Assembly (NCBI GenBank): GCA_022837245.1
Contig: JALHHX010000039.1
Location: forward strand, 1-14,908
DNA: 14,908 nucleotides
Reading direction: 5' to 3'
DNA from: Lentisphaerota bacterium
GTDB lineage: Bacteria; Verrucomicrobiota; Kiritimatiellia; RFP12; UBA3636
Of the stretch, positions 6,531 to 13,820 are shown piece after piece. Under the pieces are notes generated by a model that made no database searches, was not told the origin of the DNA, and saw nothing but the letters and a program-made list of their open reading frames with translations. The stretch's first letter is position 1; each line of letters begins with the position of its first letter. Position numbers and translations under genes: made by a program.

Positions 6531-7544
6531 TCAGATCTCCAGTGGATTCTCTCCCAGGGCGCTAAGATAGGAGCCTATGGACTTAAGGTAGTTCTTCTTC
6601 GCCGTCAGCAGGTTTTTATGCGCCGTTATCAGCGCGATTCTCCGCAGGTTTTTGTCGCTCTGGGAGATTATGCCTTTTTCGTACTGCCGAAGACCGTCGT
6701 TATACGCGCTTTCCTTGAGCGCGTACTCGGCCGAGCGGATCTGGAGGAGATTTTGCTGGTTCTTGAGGCTGTTTACGCCGCTTTCGAAAGCTCGCCGGGA
6801 ATCGCTTTCGGCGTTGGCCAGACTCACTTTGGCCTTCAGGCTTTCGGTTTCCTGGATTCGGCGATCGTAGGCGGAAGCGTTGGCCGCCAAGGAAGCAAAC
6901 TTGATGCCCTGAATAGTATTCGCCACCTGGGCCACCTGGAGGCTCGTGTCGGAAGCCAGCCATTCCTCCACGCCCGCGGAAGCCTTAAAATCAGGCGCTT
7001 CGGGCAGAAGGGAGGGCGCCCACTCCATCCCGGTAGTCGCGAGGAAAATGCGCTTGGAATCCTCCAGTGTCCATAGAGCCAGCTCGTTGTTATTCGCCTG
7101 TGTTTTGTAGGCAATTTCGATTTCCTTATAAACCTCTTCGGAAATCAGCCCGCCGGCGAAACGAGTATCGGCTGACTGCCTGTCCACCGACGCGTTTTGC
7201 ATGCTCAAGGACGAAGCCTCCTTGTCAAGTTCCGCGGTGGCGACCGCGAAGGTAGCGTCTATTACCTCGTTGTAAAAATTCAACACCGACCTTCGATAGG
7301 AAGCGAGGGCGGAAATATAGCTCGATTGAGCCTGAAGCCTATCCAGCTCGACCTTGGCTTCGATGTCGCCCTTGGTCTTGCGCAGCCCGGCTAGCTCGAG
7401 ATCCAGGCTGTACACCGCATAATCCTGGTTGTTGGCGCTGGCCGCGCCGAAAAGATCCTTGAGGGAACCGGCCGCCGCGGGAATTGTCGACGCGATGAGC
7501 GACACCGCCATAAAAAGCATCGTGACCTTTTTCTGAGTTCTCAT
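6531..7544 (-). CDS. Short TolC-like helical protein lacking obvious beta-barrel segments
   Basis: A 337-residue exported protein (signal peptide about 1-25, 'STIPAAAG'). It shows the two helical-hairpin signatures of TolC/OEP proteins: 'RFAGGLISEEVYKEIEIAYK' in the first half and 'GLRQYEKGIISQSDKNLRRI' in the second, each with the Gly-x-Ile-Ser turn typical of these helices. Where a TolC protein would carry a beta hairpin after the first helix of each half, this one runs straight on in charged, Ala/Gln-rich helical sequence ('GLRKTKGDIEAKVELDRLQA' and 'NASAYDRRIQETESLKAKVS'). It starts at ATG 7544 with AGGAG (7555-7551) six bases upstream. It may form a periplasmic helical tunnel or mix with the next gene's product. 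The call as TolC-like is good; the role is inferred. Confidence 0.72.
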   Translation of the reverse strand: MRTQKKVTMLFMAVSLIASTIPAAAGSLKDLFGAASANNQDYAVYSLDLELAGLRKTKGDIEAKVELDRLQAQSSYISALASYRRSVLNFYNEVIDATFAVATAELDKEASSLSMQNASVDRQSADTRFAGGLISEEVYKEIEIAYKTQANNNELALWTLEDSKRIFLATTGMEWAPSLLPEAPDFKASAGVEEWLASDTSLQVAQVANTIQGIKFASLAANASAYDRRIQETESLKAKVSLANAESDSRRAFESGVNSLKNQQNLLQIRSAEYALKESAYNDGLRQYEKGIISQSDKNLRRIALITAHKNLLTAKKNYLKSIGSYLSALGENPLEI

Positions 7545-7563
7545 ACTTAGCTCCTATCGCTTC

Positions 7564-7884
7564 CTATTTTTGAGCCTTCCCCGTATCGCTTTCCGACGCA
7601 AGGGGCGTAAAGACAAACTGGAACAGCTTGATTCCCTCGTTGGGGAATTCTTTTTTTACCGAGGCCACCGCCTGGGCTATGCTCCGGGCCTCGGATTCTT
7701 CGCTGTAGATCACGTACAGGACGTTGAGCTCGGGCCAGACCGCCGTGCCATGCCGGATGCCTTGCCTTCCCCTGCCCTGCACATCCTCGACCAGGGAGTA
7801 GCTGAAACCCGGCAGCCGTTCCTCGATCGCTTCGAAGATATCTTCTTCCACCGATCTGTTGGCGTATATTTCAGAGCGCAGCAT
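7564..7884 (-). CDS. Small PII-like (PG0541-type) transporter-associated protein
   Basis: A 106-residue soluble protein without signal peptide or membrane segment. It resembles the small PII/GlnB-fold proteins encoded beside RND pumps (PG0541-type 'transporter-associated' family): an N-terminal strand, then 'LVEDVQGRGRQGIRHGTAVW', 'PELNVLYVIYSEESEARSIA', and a C-terminal strand 'GIKLFQFVFTPL'. The middle Gly-rich loop followed by W-P-x-x-N is the most recognisable part. I chose the second of two adjacent ATGs (7884) because GGAGG would be only 3 bases from the first and is 6 from the second. The start lies inside the end of the RND gene (14-17 base overlap), so production is tied to the pump. 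PII proteins are cytoplasmic trimers that sense small ligands and bind transporters; that role here is inferred. Confidence 0.72.
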   Translation of the reverse strand: MLRSEIYANRSVEEDIFEAIEERLPGFSYSLVEDVQGRGRQGIRHGTAVWPELNVLYVIYSEESEARSIAQAVASVKKEFPNEGIKLFQFVFTPLASESDTGKAQK

Positions 7885-10800
7885 CATCTACCTCCGCAGC
7901 CCCCGCAGACAAGCCGGAAATGCTTCTCCATTCTTCCACCTCCCTAAGGCGCTTGGCGTTTTTCCTTTCATTCCTGCTGTTGAAAAGATGATAGAGAACG
8001 GGAGTGAGAAAGAGCGTGAAGACGGAACTCACCGCCAGGCCTCCGAACATCGTCTTGGCGATGGGCTGGATGCTCTCCGTGCCCGAGCCGGGGAAAAGGG
8101 CAAGGGGCATGATGCCCAGGAGGGTGGTGAGGGTGGACATGAGAATTGGGCGAAGTCGCCGCTTGCCGGCTTCGGCGCAGGCTTCGAACAAGCCATAGCC
8201 CCTGGCTCGCAAGGTATTGGTATAATCGACGAGTATTATTCCGTTATTTACCACCACGCCGGCCAGGGCCACGACCCCTACCATCGAAAAGAGGGAAAAG
8301 GTATCGCCGGTAAGCTTGTAAATCCATACGGCGCCGACGAACATGAGCGGGATCGAAAGAAAAATGATGAAGGGATCCACGAAGGATTCGAACTGGCTGG
8401 CCATGACGCCGTAGACCAGGAATACCGCGACGCCGATGATCAGGAGAATGACCGGGAGGTAGGTTTCCACTTCCCTTCTTTCGCCTCCCACGGCAACGGT
8501 AACGTCATCCCTGGGCACATAATTCTCGTCCAGCAAGCTCTGAACCCGCAATGCTGCCTCGGTGGAACTTGTGGCGGAATCCACAGGCAGGCTTCCCTGC
8601 ACGTGTATGATTCTTTCCCTGTTTTCCCTGCTGATGCGCCGCGGCGCGGTGCTGTTTTCTATGCTGACGAAAGTCGATACCGGGATCCTGGCCCCTGAGG
8701 AACCGATGAGAAATAGGGATTGGATATCCGATAGCGTTGCGCGATCTTCTTCGCGCAACTGAACGAAAACGCTTACTGTCTCGCCGTCCATTGAAAAGCT
8801 CGTCACGGTGGTGCCGTACATCGAGTTTCTTATTTCCCTGGCTATCTGGGCGACGGAGAAGCCGAAAATCGCTGCCTTGTCCCTGTCGATGCGTATAAGA
8901 AGCTCGGGAGAACCTTGATCCAGAGAAGTGGACACATTCTCGAGTTCGGGCATGTATGTGTCCAAAAGACGCTTGATTTTATCGGCTTCCTCGGCGGCCG
9001 CGTCCTGATCCCTTGAACGAAGCTCCACGTCCACCGCCTGGCTGGACGAGAATTGGCGGGCCGCCGAGAGGGAGACCACCCCGCCGGGCACCGTTTCGGC
9101 ATAGCTGTTGAGTTTAGCCCTGATTTGGCTGGCCGTATCGATTTGCTTGGCCGGATCCGGAAGCACTATCTGCAAGGAGCCTGAATTGGCGGAAGAACCT
9201 CCCCCCAGGGAGAGGATCAACCTCGTGTAGCCCTTAACGTTGGCTTTGACGTAGTCTTGAAGTTCCTCCAGGGTCGTCGAAGTCTTCTCCCTGGCGGTGC
9301 CGGTGGGATAACCGACGTTGACCGTGACGCTGTCGTCGGTCCTGAACCGCGGAAAAAGGTTGAGGCCGAACGCGTTGAGCTGGAGCAGGGCCGAGACCAG
9401 GATGACGGCGACGAGGCTGACGATCAGAAGCCGATTCCTGAGGCAGAATTCCAGGCCCTTCTTATATAGTCTTTCCTGGGCGGAAAAAAATCTGTCCAAA
9501 CCGGAGTCGATTTTTTTTATGAGCGGATTGCTCAAGGGCTTCTGAACCCTGGTATTCAGGCGCATGACGGGACCGGAAAGCACGGGAACCAGGGTCATGG
9601 CGACCACCAACGATGCGGTGAGGGAAAAACAGATAGTGAAGACCAAGTCTTTGAAGAGTTGACCCATCATTCCCAGATCGTTCCTGAAGAGAATCATAGG
9701 GATGAATACGCATAGCGTGGTCAGGGTCGAGGCCATAACCGCGGTCACCATTTCCTGACTTCCCAATATCGCCGCGATTCTGGGCTTCGTTCCTCTTTCA
9801 CGATAATGATAAATGTTGTCGAGGATGACGATGGACGCGTCGACGATCATGCCCATGCCCATGATCAGGCCGGTCAGGCTTATGGAGTTGAGCGTCAAGC
9901 CCATGAAGTACATGAACATAAGGGTTAGCAGTATGGATATGGGTATGGATATCGCGATGATGAAGGTCGCTTTTATATTTCTCAGATAGAGCAGAAGTAT
10001 CAATATCGCAAGCACGATGCCTTGGAGCGCGGATTTATAGACTTCGGAAAGCGTTGAATTCACCAGGCTCGTGTCATCCGAGACTATCTCGACGCTCACG
10101 CCTTCGGGCAAGGATCCATTCAGTTCGGAAAGGGCTGTTTTTACTTCCTTGGATATTTGAACCGCGTTGCTGTCGCTGTCCCTCATTATCTGGATATTGA
10201 TGACCGGCAGGTCGTCGTAATACACGCTCCGGGAGGGTTCGTCCTGAACCAGTTTTATGTCCGCCACGTCTTCCAGGCGGATCGCTTTTCGCGAAAGCGC
10301 GCCGCCGGAGCCGACGGTCTTTATCACGAGGCTCTTGACCTCCGCGACGCTGGTTAGTTTTTCGTCGGCCCTTATCTGGTATTCCGTTCCCCCCTGCACG
10401 ATCTTGCCGGCGGTGAGCAGGACGCTCTGGGAAGAAAGGGCCGAGGTGACAGCGCCGAAGCTTAGGCCGTAGGCGGCCAGCCTGTTCTGGGAGACTTTCA
10501 CCGAAAGGGTTTTTCCGCTGCCGCCGAACACGCTGGCCGACGCGACGCCTTCGATTCTTTCCAGCCTAGGCTGGATTTCGTTTTCGCCCAGGACCTGGAG
10601 TTCCTGAAGGGAGCGTTCGCCCTTTATGATCAGCCGCATGATGGGCATGGCGTTCTGGTCGAAACGGCGCACCGCGGGACTGCCCGCGTCGTCGGGCAAC
10701 CTGCTCTGGAGGCCGCTCACGATAGATTCCACGTCGGCTTCGGCCTTGTCGAGGTCGACCTCGTATCCGAATTGGAGCCTGATGCTGCTGGAGCCCTGGG

Positions 10801-11053
10801 AGGACGTGGAGGACATGCTGGTAAGTCCCTTCAGGCTAGCCAGCGCGTTCTCCACCACGATCGTAACGTTTTCCTCCACGTCCTCAGGGCCCGCGCCTGA
10901 ATAGGACGTGTTCACCGAGAGCATCGGCATTTCGGTCTCGGGGTTCAGGGCCACGGGGATTCTGCCGACGAAGGCGAGGGCTACGCCGCATAGCAATACG
11001 TAAACCATCACTATGCTGACCGGGTGATCGATCGATTTTCGAAGAACGCTCAT
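7871..11053 (-). CDS. RND-family efflux pump, inner-membrane transporter (HAE/AcrB-like)
   Basis: A 1060-residue proton-driven exporter of the AcrB/MexB superfamily, full length. TM1 is at about 12-30, a large periplasmic domain runs to about 340, TM2-6 lie in 343-495, TM7 at about 540-560, a second periplasmic domain follows, and TM8-12 lie in 867-1025. TM4 carries 'GMIVDASIVILDN' with Asp405, matching AcrB Asp407; the second Asp of AcrB is Ala406 here. In TM10 'GVVVNNGIILVDY' has Asn936 where AcrB has Lys940. The C-terminal 'RRLRPILMSTLTTLLGIMPLAL' is a family hallmark. Its ATG overlaps the adaptor stop as ATGA, and no good Shine-Dalgarno is present, implying coupling. Substrate is unknown; drugs, lipids or other amphiphiles are all possible. 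Confidence 0.95.
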   Translation of the reverse strand: MSVLRKSIDHPVSIVMVYVLLCGVALAFVGRIPVALNPETEMPMLSVNTSYSGAGPEDVEENVTIVVENALASLKGLTSMSSTSSQGSSSIRLQFGYEVDLDKAEADVESIVSGLQSRLPDDAGSPAVRRFDQNAMPIMRLIIKGERSLQELQVLGENEIQPRLERIEGVASASVFGGSGKTLSVKVSQNRLAAYGLSFGAVTSALSSQSVLLTAGKIVQGGTEYQIRADEKLTSVAEVKSLVIKTVGSGGALSRKAIRLEDVADIKLVQDEPSRSVYYDDLPVINIQIMRDSDSNAVQISKEVKTALSELNGSLPEGVSVEIVSDDTSLVNSTLSEVYKSALQGIVLAILILLLYLRNIKATFIIAISIPISILLTLMFMYFMGLTLNSISLTGLIMGMGMIVDASIVILDNIYHYRERGTKPRIAAILGSQEMVTAVMASTLTTLCVFIPMILFRNDLGMMGQLFKDLVFTICFSLTASLVVAMTLVPVLSGPVMRLNTRVQKPLSNPLIKKIDSGLDRFFSAQERLYKKGLEFCLRNRLLIVSLVAVILVSALLQLNAFGLNLFPRFRTDDSVTVNVGYPTGTAREKTSTTLEELQDYVKANVKGYTRLILSLGGGSSANSGSLQIVLPDPAKQIDTASQIRAKLNSYAETVPGGVVSLSAARQFSSSQAVDVELRSRDQDAAAEEADKIKRLLDTYMPELENVSTSLDQGSPELLIRIDRDKAAIFGFSVAQIAREIRNSMYGTTVTSFSMDGETVSVFVQLREEDRATLSDIQSLFLIGSSGARIPVSTFVSIENSTAPRRISRENRERIIHVQGSLPVDSATSSTEAALRVQSLLDENYVPRDDVTVAVGGERREVETYLPVILLIIGVAVFLVYGVMASQFESFVDPFIIFLSIPLMFVGAVWIYKLTGDTFSLFSMVGVVALAGVVVNNGIILVDYTNTLRARGYGLFEACAEAGKRRLRPILMSTLTTLLGIMPLALFPGSGTESIQPIAKTMFGGLAVSSVFTLFLTPVLYHLFNSRNERKNAKRLREVEEWRSISGLSAGAAEVDDAAL

Positions 11054-12339
11054 AAGGTGGCACCGTCCAATCCGCCGACCACCCTGAGAGTGTCGCCGTC
11101 GGTTACGACGGCCCGACCTTCGGTGACCACCGACTCTCCGGCCGCAAGCCCGCTTTTCGCTTCGAAGAATTCCTCTCCTTCCAAACCCAGCTCGATGTCT
11201 CTTCGCTGAGCCACATAGACGCCTTCAGATTTTTCTTTTACCACAAATACATAGGCTCCGGCTGAACTGAGGGTGACCGCGGTGCGGGGCACGACGAGCA
11301 CGTTATTCCTGCTTTCGATCACGAGTTTTATCGTGGCGAACATTCCCGGAAGAATCCTGGGGTCTGTTTTCGAAAGGCTGAGCTTGACATCTCTCGTCCT
11401 GCTCGAGGGGTCGATGACGGGACTGAGCTCGGATACCTTCGCGGGGAAAACCAGGTCGGGGAAGGCGTCGAAGGAGATTTCGGCGGATGTGCCGATTTTA
11501 AGGTTTCCGACATAACGTTCCGATACCGCTGTGCTGATCTTGAGCCTGGAGAGATCGCCCACCGTGGCGATCACGGTGTTCGCGCTTATCGTGTCTCCCG
11601 GATTAACCGTAATCGAGAGGACGGTACCGGCCAACGGCGATTCGACGGGATTAGGGAGATAATTCTGGCCGACCTTGGATGGATCAACCGTGGCGAGCAC
11701 GGTGCCTTCCTGCACTCTTTCGCCCACTGCGACCTTGCGCTCAAGGAGCTTGCCTGCCACGCTGGGGTATACCTTCACCTCAGTGGCGGATATGACGTCG
11801 CCATGTATTTTCGTGTAGGTATTGAGCGATGCAGTCTCTATTTTAGCCGTTCTCACCGATATGGTGCGGGCGGAGGAAGCGGCGGCGCGGCTAACCGCGC
11901 CTGAGGCTGCACCTGTCCTGGCCGAGGAAGACGCGGCCGCCGAAGAAGGGGCGGAAGCGCCGGTCGTTCTCGCGCCAGCGGCGTTGCCTGTCGAGCGTAT
12001 CGCTGCACCGGCGGTATCGCCTGAGGCGTTGCCAGCCGCGCCGGCGGCGCGGCGCAGGGTTTGTCCCGCGGTGCCGGACTGGGAGCCGGAAAAGGCCCCG
12101 CCGCCTCCTGCCGCCGGCGCGGCTGCGTCGCCGCCCGGACCTGCCGGCATATCTCCAGGAATGCCTCCCGGCTCGCCGGCAGGTCCGGCAGCCTGAGCCG
12201 CCGACCTCGCCGAAGCGCTCTGACTCGCGGTCTTCGATGAACCTGCTTTCAGCTGTCCCAGGATGATCGACGCTCCGACAGCTGCAATCACCACGATAAT
12301 GATAATCTGAGGCAAGAAACGCGATATTTTTCGCTTCAT
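11050..12339 (-). CDS. Membrane-fusion protein (HlyD/AcrA family adaptor) without hairpin, with long low-complexity linker
   Basis: A 429-residue periplasmic adaptor of the RND pump, anchored by one N-terminal membrane helix (about 11-30). Residues 32-158 are an Ala/Gly/Ser/Thr-rich low-complexity linker. Then come the barrel strand 'RTAKIETASLNTYTKIHGDV', lipoyl half-motif 1 (about 188-220), a ~10-residue joint 'SKVGQNYLPNP' where most adaptors have a long coiled-coil hairpin, lipoyl half-motif 2 (232-262), the beta-barrel domain (265-340), and the membrane-proximal domain. Borrelia BesA is a known hairpin-less adaptor, so this fits spirochaetes. I chose ATG 12339 (AGGAG at 12354-12350, 10-base spacing) over an in-frame GTG at 12396 that would add 19 residues of non-signal sequence. 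It is the first gene of the five-gene operon. Confidence 0.9.
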   Translation of the reverse strand: MKRKISRFLPQIIIIVVIAAVGASIILGQLKAGSSKTASQSASARSAAQAAGPAGEPGGIPGDMPAGPGGDAAAPAAGGGGAFSGSQSGTAGQTLRRAAGAAGNASGDTAGAAIRSTGNAAGARTTGASAPSSAAASSSARTGAASGAVSRAAASSARTISVRTAKIETASLNTYTKIHGDVISATEVKVYPSVAGKLLERKVAVGERVQEGTVLATVDPSKVGQNYLPNPVESPLAGTVLSITVNPGDTISANTVIATVGDLSRLKISTAVSERYVGNLKIGTSAEISFDAFPDLVFPAKVSELSPVIDPSSRTRDVKLSLSKTDPRILPGMFATIKLVIESRNNVLVVPRTAVTLSSAGAYVFVVKEKSEGVYVAQRRDIELGLEGEEFFEAKSGLAAGESVVTEGRAVVTDGDTLRVVGGLDGATL

Positions 12340-12438
12340 TACGCTTTTACTCCTGACCCAAAGGGCTGCCCTCGCCTTCGCGGACAAAGAATACACTGAG
12401 CATTTTCACTCCGCCAGTCTCGGCAGTCACACCGCGAT

Positions 12439-12474
12439 ATGACCGAGGTCATTTTCCGAGTGCCTCGAGGCACT
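12439..12474. promoter_or_regulatory. Paired dyads in the divergent control region (candidate response-regulator sites)
   Basis: Two adjacent inverted repeats lie between the divergent pump operon and the two-component genes: ATGACC-GA-GGTCAT (12439-12452, 6-base arms, 2-base centre) and the perfect 16-base palindrome AGTGCCTCGAGGCACT (12459-12474). LuxR/NarL-type regulators bind as dimers to dyads of this size, and one is encoded by the plus-strand operon. The rest of 12340-12509 shows only weak promoter elements. Confidence 0.45.
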
Positions 12475-12502
12475 GGGCAGGGCTGGCGGGCGTGGGTATA
12501 GT
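12474..12502 (+). promoter_or_regulatory. Putative promoter of the histidine kinase gene
   Basis: TGGGCA (12474-12479, 4 of 6 matches to the -35 consensus) and TATAGT (12497-12502, 5 of 6 to the -10) are separated by 17 bases. The expected transcription start falls at or next to the ATG at 12510, which would make a leaderless transcript. The weak -35 abuts the 16-base palindrome, as expected of an activator-dependent promoter. Confidence 0.4.
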
Positions 12503-12509
12503 CACAAGT

Positions 12510-13820
12510 ATGGATCGCACCCCCGCAGGCGCGCGGAAAGAGCGGGATTTCGCCCGCATAATACTCATGAGCCTTTTCTTTCTCTTCCACTTCATGCTCA
12601 CGTCCAGGCCCTTGTTCTACACCCGCCGCTACACCAGGGGCGAATCGGGGCTGCCATCCCTCTTCACCTTTCTCAATGTCGCGATAGTAGGATTCTGGTT
12701 TATCCTCGAACTCTTCGAGTTCCTGGCCTGGAACTACCGATGGAAGAAACCGTCCCAGGGTTTTTCGATCACCGCCCTGCGCTGTATGCCTATACTGGGA
12801 ATCTTGGTATTCGATCCTCGGGCACTCCCCGGAATGATGACCTTGGTGGCGCCCCTGCTTACGTTCTACCTTTCCTTGGTAGTCAAACAATTCTGGCGCT
12901 ATGGGGTGACCATCTTTTTTTGCGCCATCCAGCTAGGTCTTTTCTATTACACTCCTCCGCACGCGCCTCCTCCCAGTTCGGCGAACCAGTACGAGCTGGT
13001 GATACTTCTCTACCAGCTGATGAGCATCGTGCTCATGTTCCTCTTCGCTCAGCTCTGGGAGCAGGACAGAAAAAACCGAGATCACCAGGCGGCGCTCACG
13101 GCGGAGATAACAGCCAGCCACAAGGAATTGAGGAAATTCGCCAGCCAGGTGTCGAGAACGGTGGCGCTGGAAGAGCGCACCCGCATAGCGAGGGACATCC
13201 ACGACAGCCTGGGGCACACCCTGACCGCCGCCTCAATACAGCTCAACAAGGCGGAGGCTTTCTTCGAGAGAGACTCGAGAATATCCAGGCAAGCCGTCGC
13301 CGATGCGCGGTCCAGCATGCAGGAAGCCATGGCCGACGTTCGCTCCACGCTTGAAACGCTCAACGCCAATTCCGAAGGCTTCGATCTCTTTGCGCAGGTC
13401 GCGAAACCTCTCGAAAGCCTGAAGCAGGGAGGCGTTATCGTGGCAAGCAGCTTTTCCGGTAGCCCCGAAGGTTTCAACATCGCGGTGCTCCTGGCCTTGT
13501 ACCGCTTCATCCAGGAGGGTGCCACCAACATCCTGAAACATTCGGGCGCGCGCAACGCGAAGCTTTCGATAAGTTTCGAGGAAGATTCGGTATGGGCCGA
13601 GCTTTCCGACAACGGACGCGGCTTCGACAGCCCAGCGGCGGGCGAGAAAACCCCGGTCTCCGGCGCATACGGTCTTTCGGGCCTCGCGGACAGAATCGCC
13701 CTGGTCCGCGGCGAGTTTTCGGTCGATTCGACGCCAGGATTGGGCACGGCGCTCAGGGTCACGATGCCTCGGGAACCGGTGTCGCGCATAGGAAAGGACG
13801 CGGAAGGCGATGGGCGCTGA
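12510..13820 (+). CDS. Sensor histidine kinase, NarL/LiaS-DesK type (HisKA_3)
   Basis: A 436-residue membrane sensor. The N-terminal half (about 15-185) holds five or six hydrophobic segments, including 'IILMSLFFLFHFML', 'VAIVGFWFILELF', 'TLVAPLLTFYLSLVV' and 'LIMS'-like 'LLYQLMSIVLMFLFAQL', with little extracytoplasmic sequence, so it probably senses the membrane or something within it. A short coiled coil (about 185-220) joins the dimerisation domain 'ERTRIARDIHDSLGHTLTAA' with phospho-acceptor His231. The ATPase domain has the N box 'QEGATNILKHS' (Asn340), 'DNGRGF' (367-372) and 'GLSGLADR' (388-395). ATG 12510 has no Shine-Dalgarno; a GTG at 12492 in frame is an alternative. The end overlaps the response regulator start by 11 bases, so the two form a pair. 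Confidence 0.9.
   Translation: MDRTPAGARKERDFARIILMSLFFLFHFMLTSRPLFYTRRYTRGESGLPSLFTFLNVAIVGFWFILELFEFLAWNYRWKKPSQGFSITALRCMPILGILVFDPRALPGMMTLVAPLLTFYLSLVVKQFWRYGVTIFFCAIQLGLFYYTPPHAPPPSSANQYELVILLYQLMSIVLMFLFAQLWEQDRKNRDHQAALTAEITASHKELRKFASQVSRTVALEERTRIARDIHDSLGHTLTAASIQLNKAEAFFERDSRISRQAVADARSSMQEAMADVRSTLETLNANSEGFDLFAQVAKPLESLKQGGVIVASSFSGSPEGFNIAVLLALYRFIQEGATNILKHSGARNAKLSISFEEDSVWAELSDNGRGFDSPAAGEKTPVSGAYGLSGLADRIALVRGEFSVDSTPGLGTALRVTMPREPVSRIGKDAEGDGR

Noticed and set aside
11822..12196. 124-codon plus-strand frame opposite the adaptor linker, rich in Ala and Pro
   Set aside because: It is the complement of the low-complexity linker; composition alone keeps it open and it has no start signals.
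13082..13789. 235-codon minus-strand frame inside the histidine kinase gene
   Set aside because: Antisense shadow of a kinase gene with all catalytic boxes; no recognisable domain.
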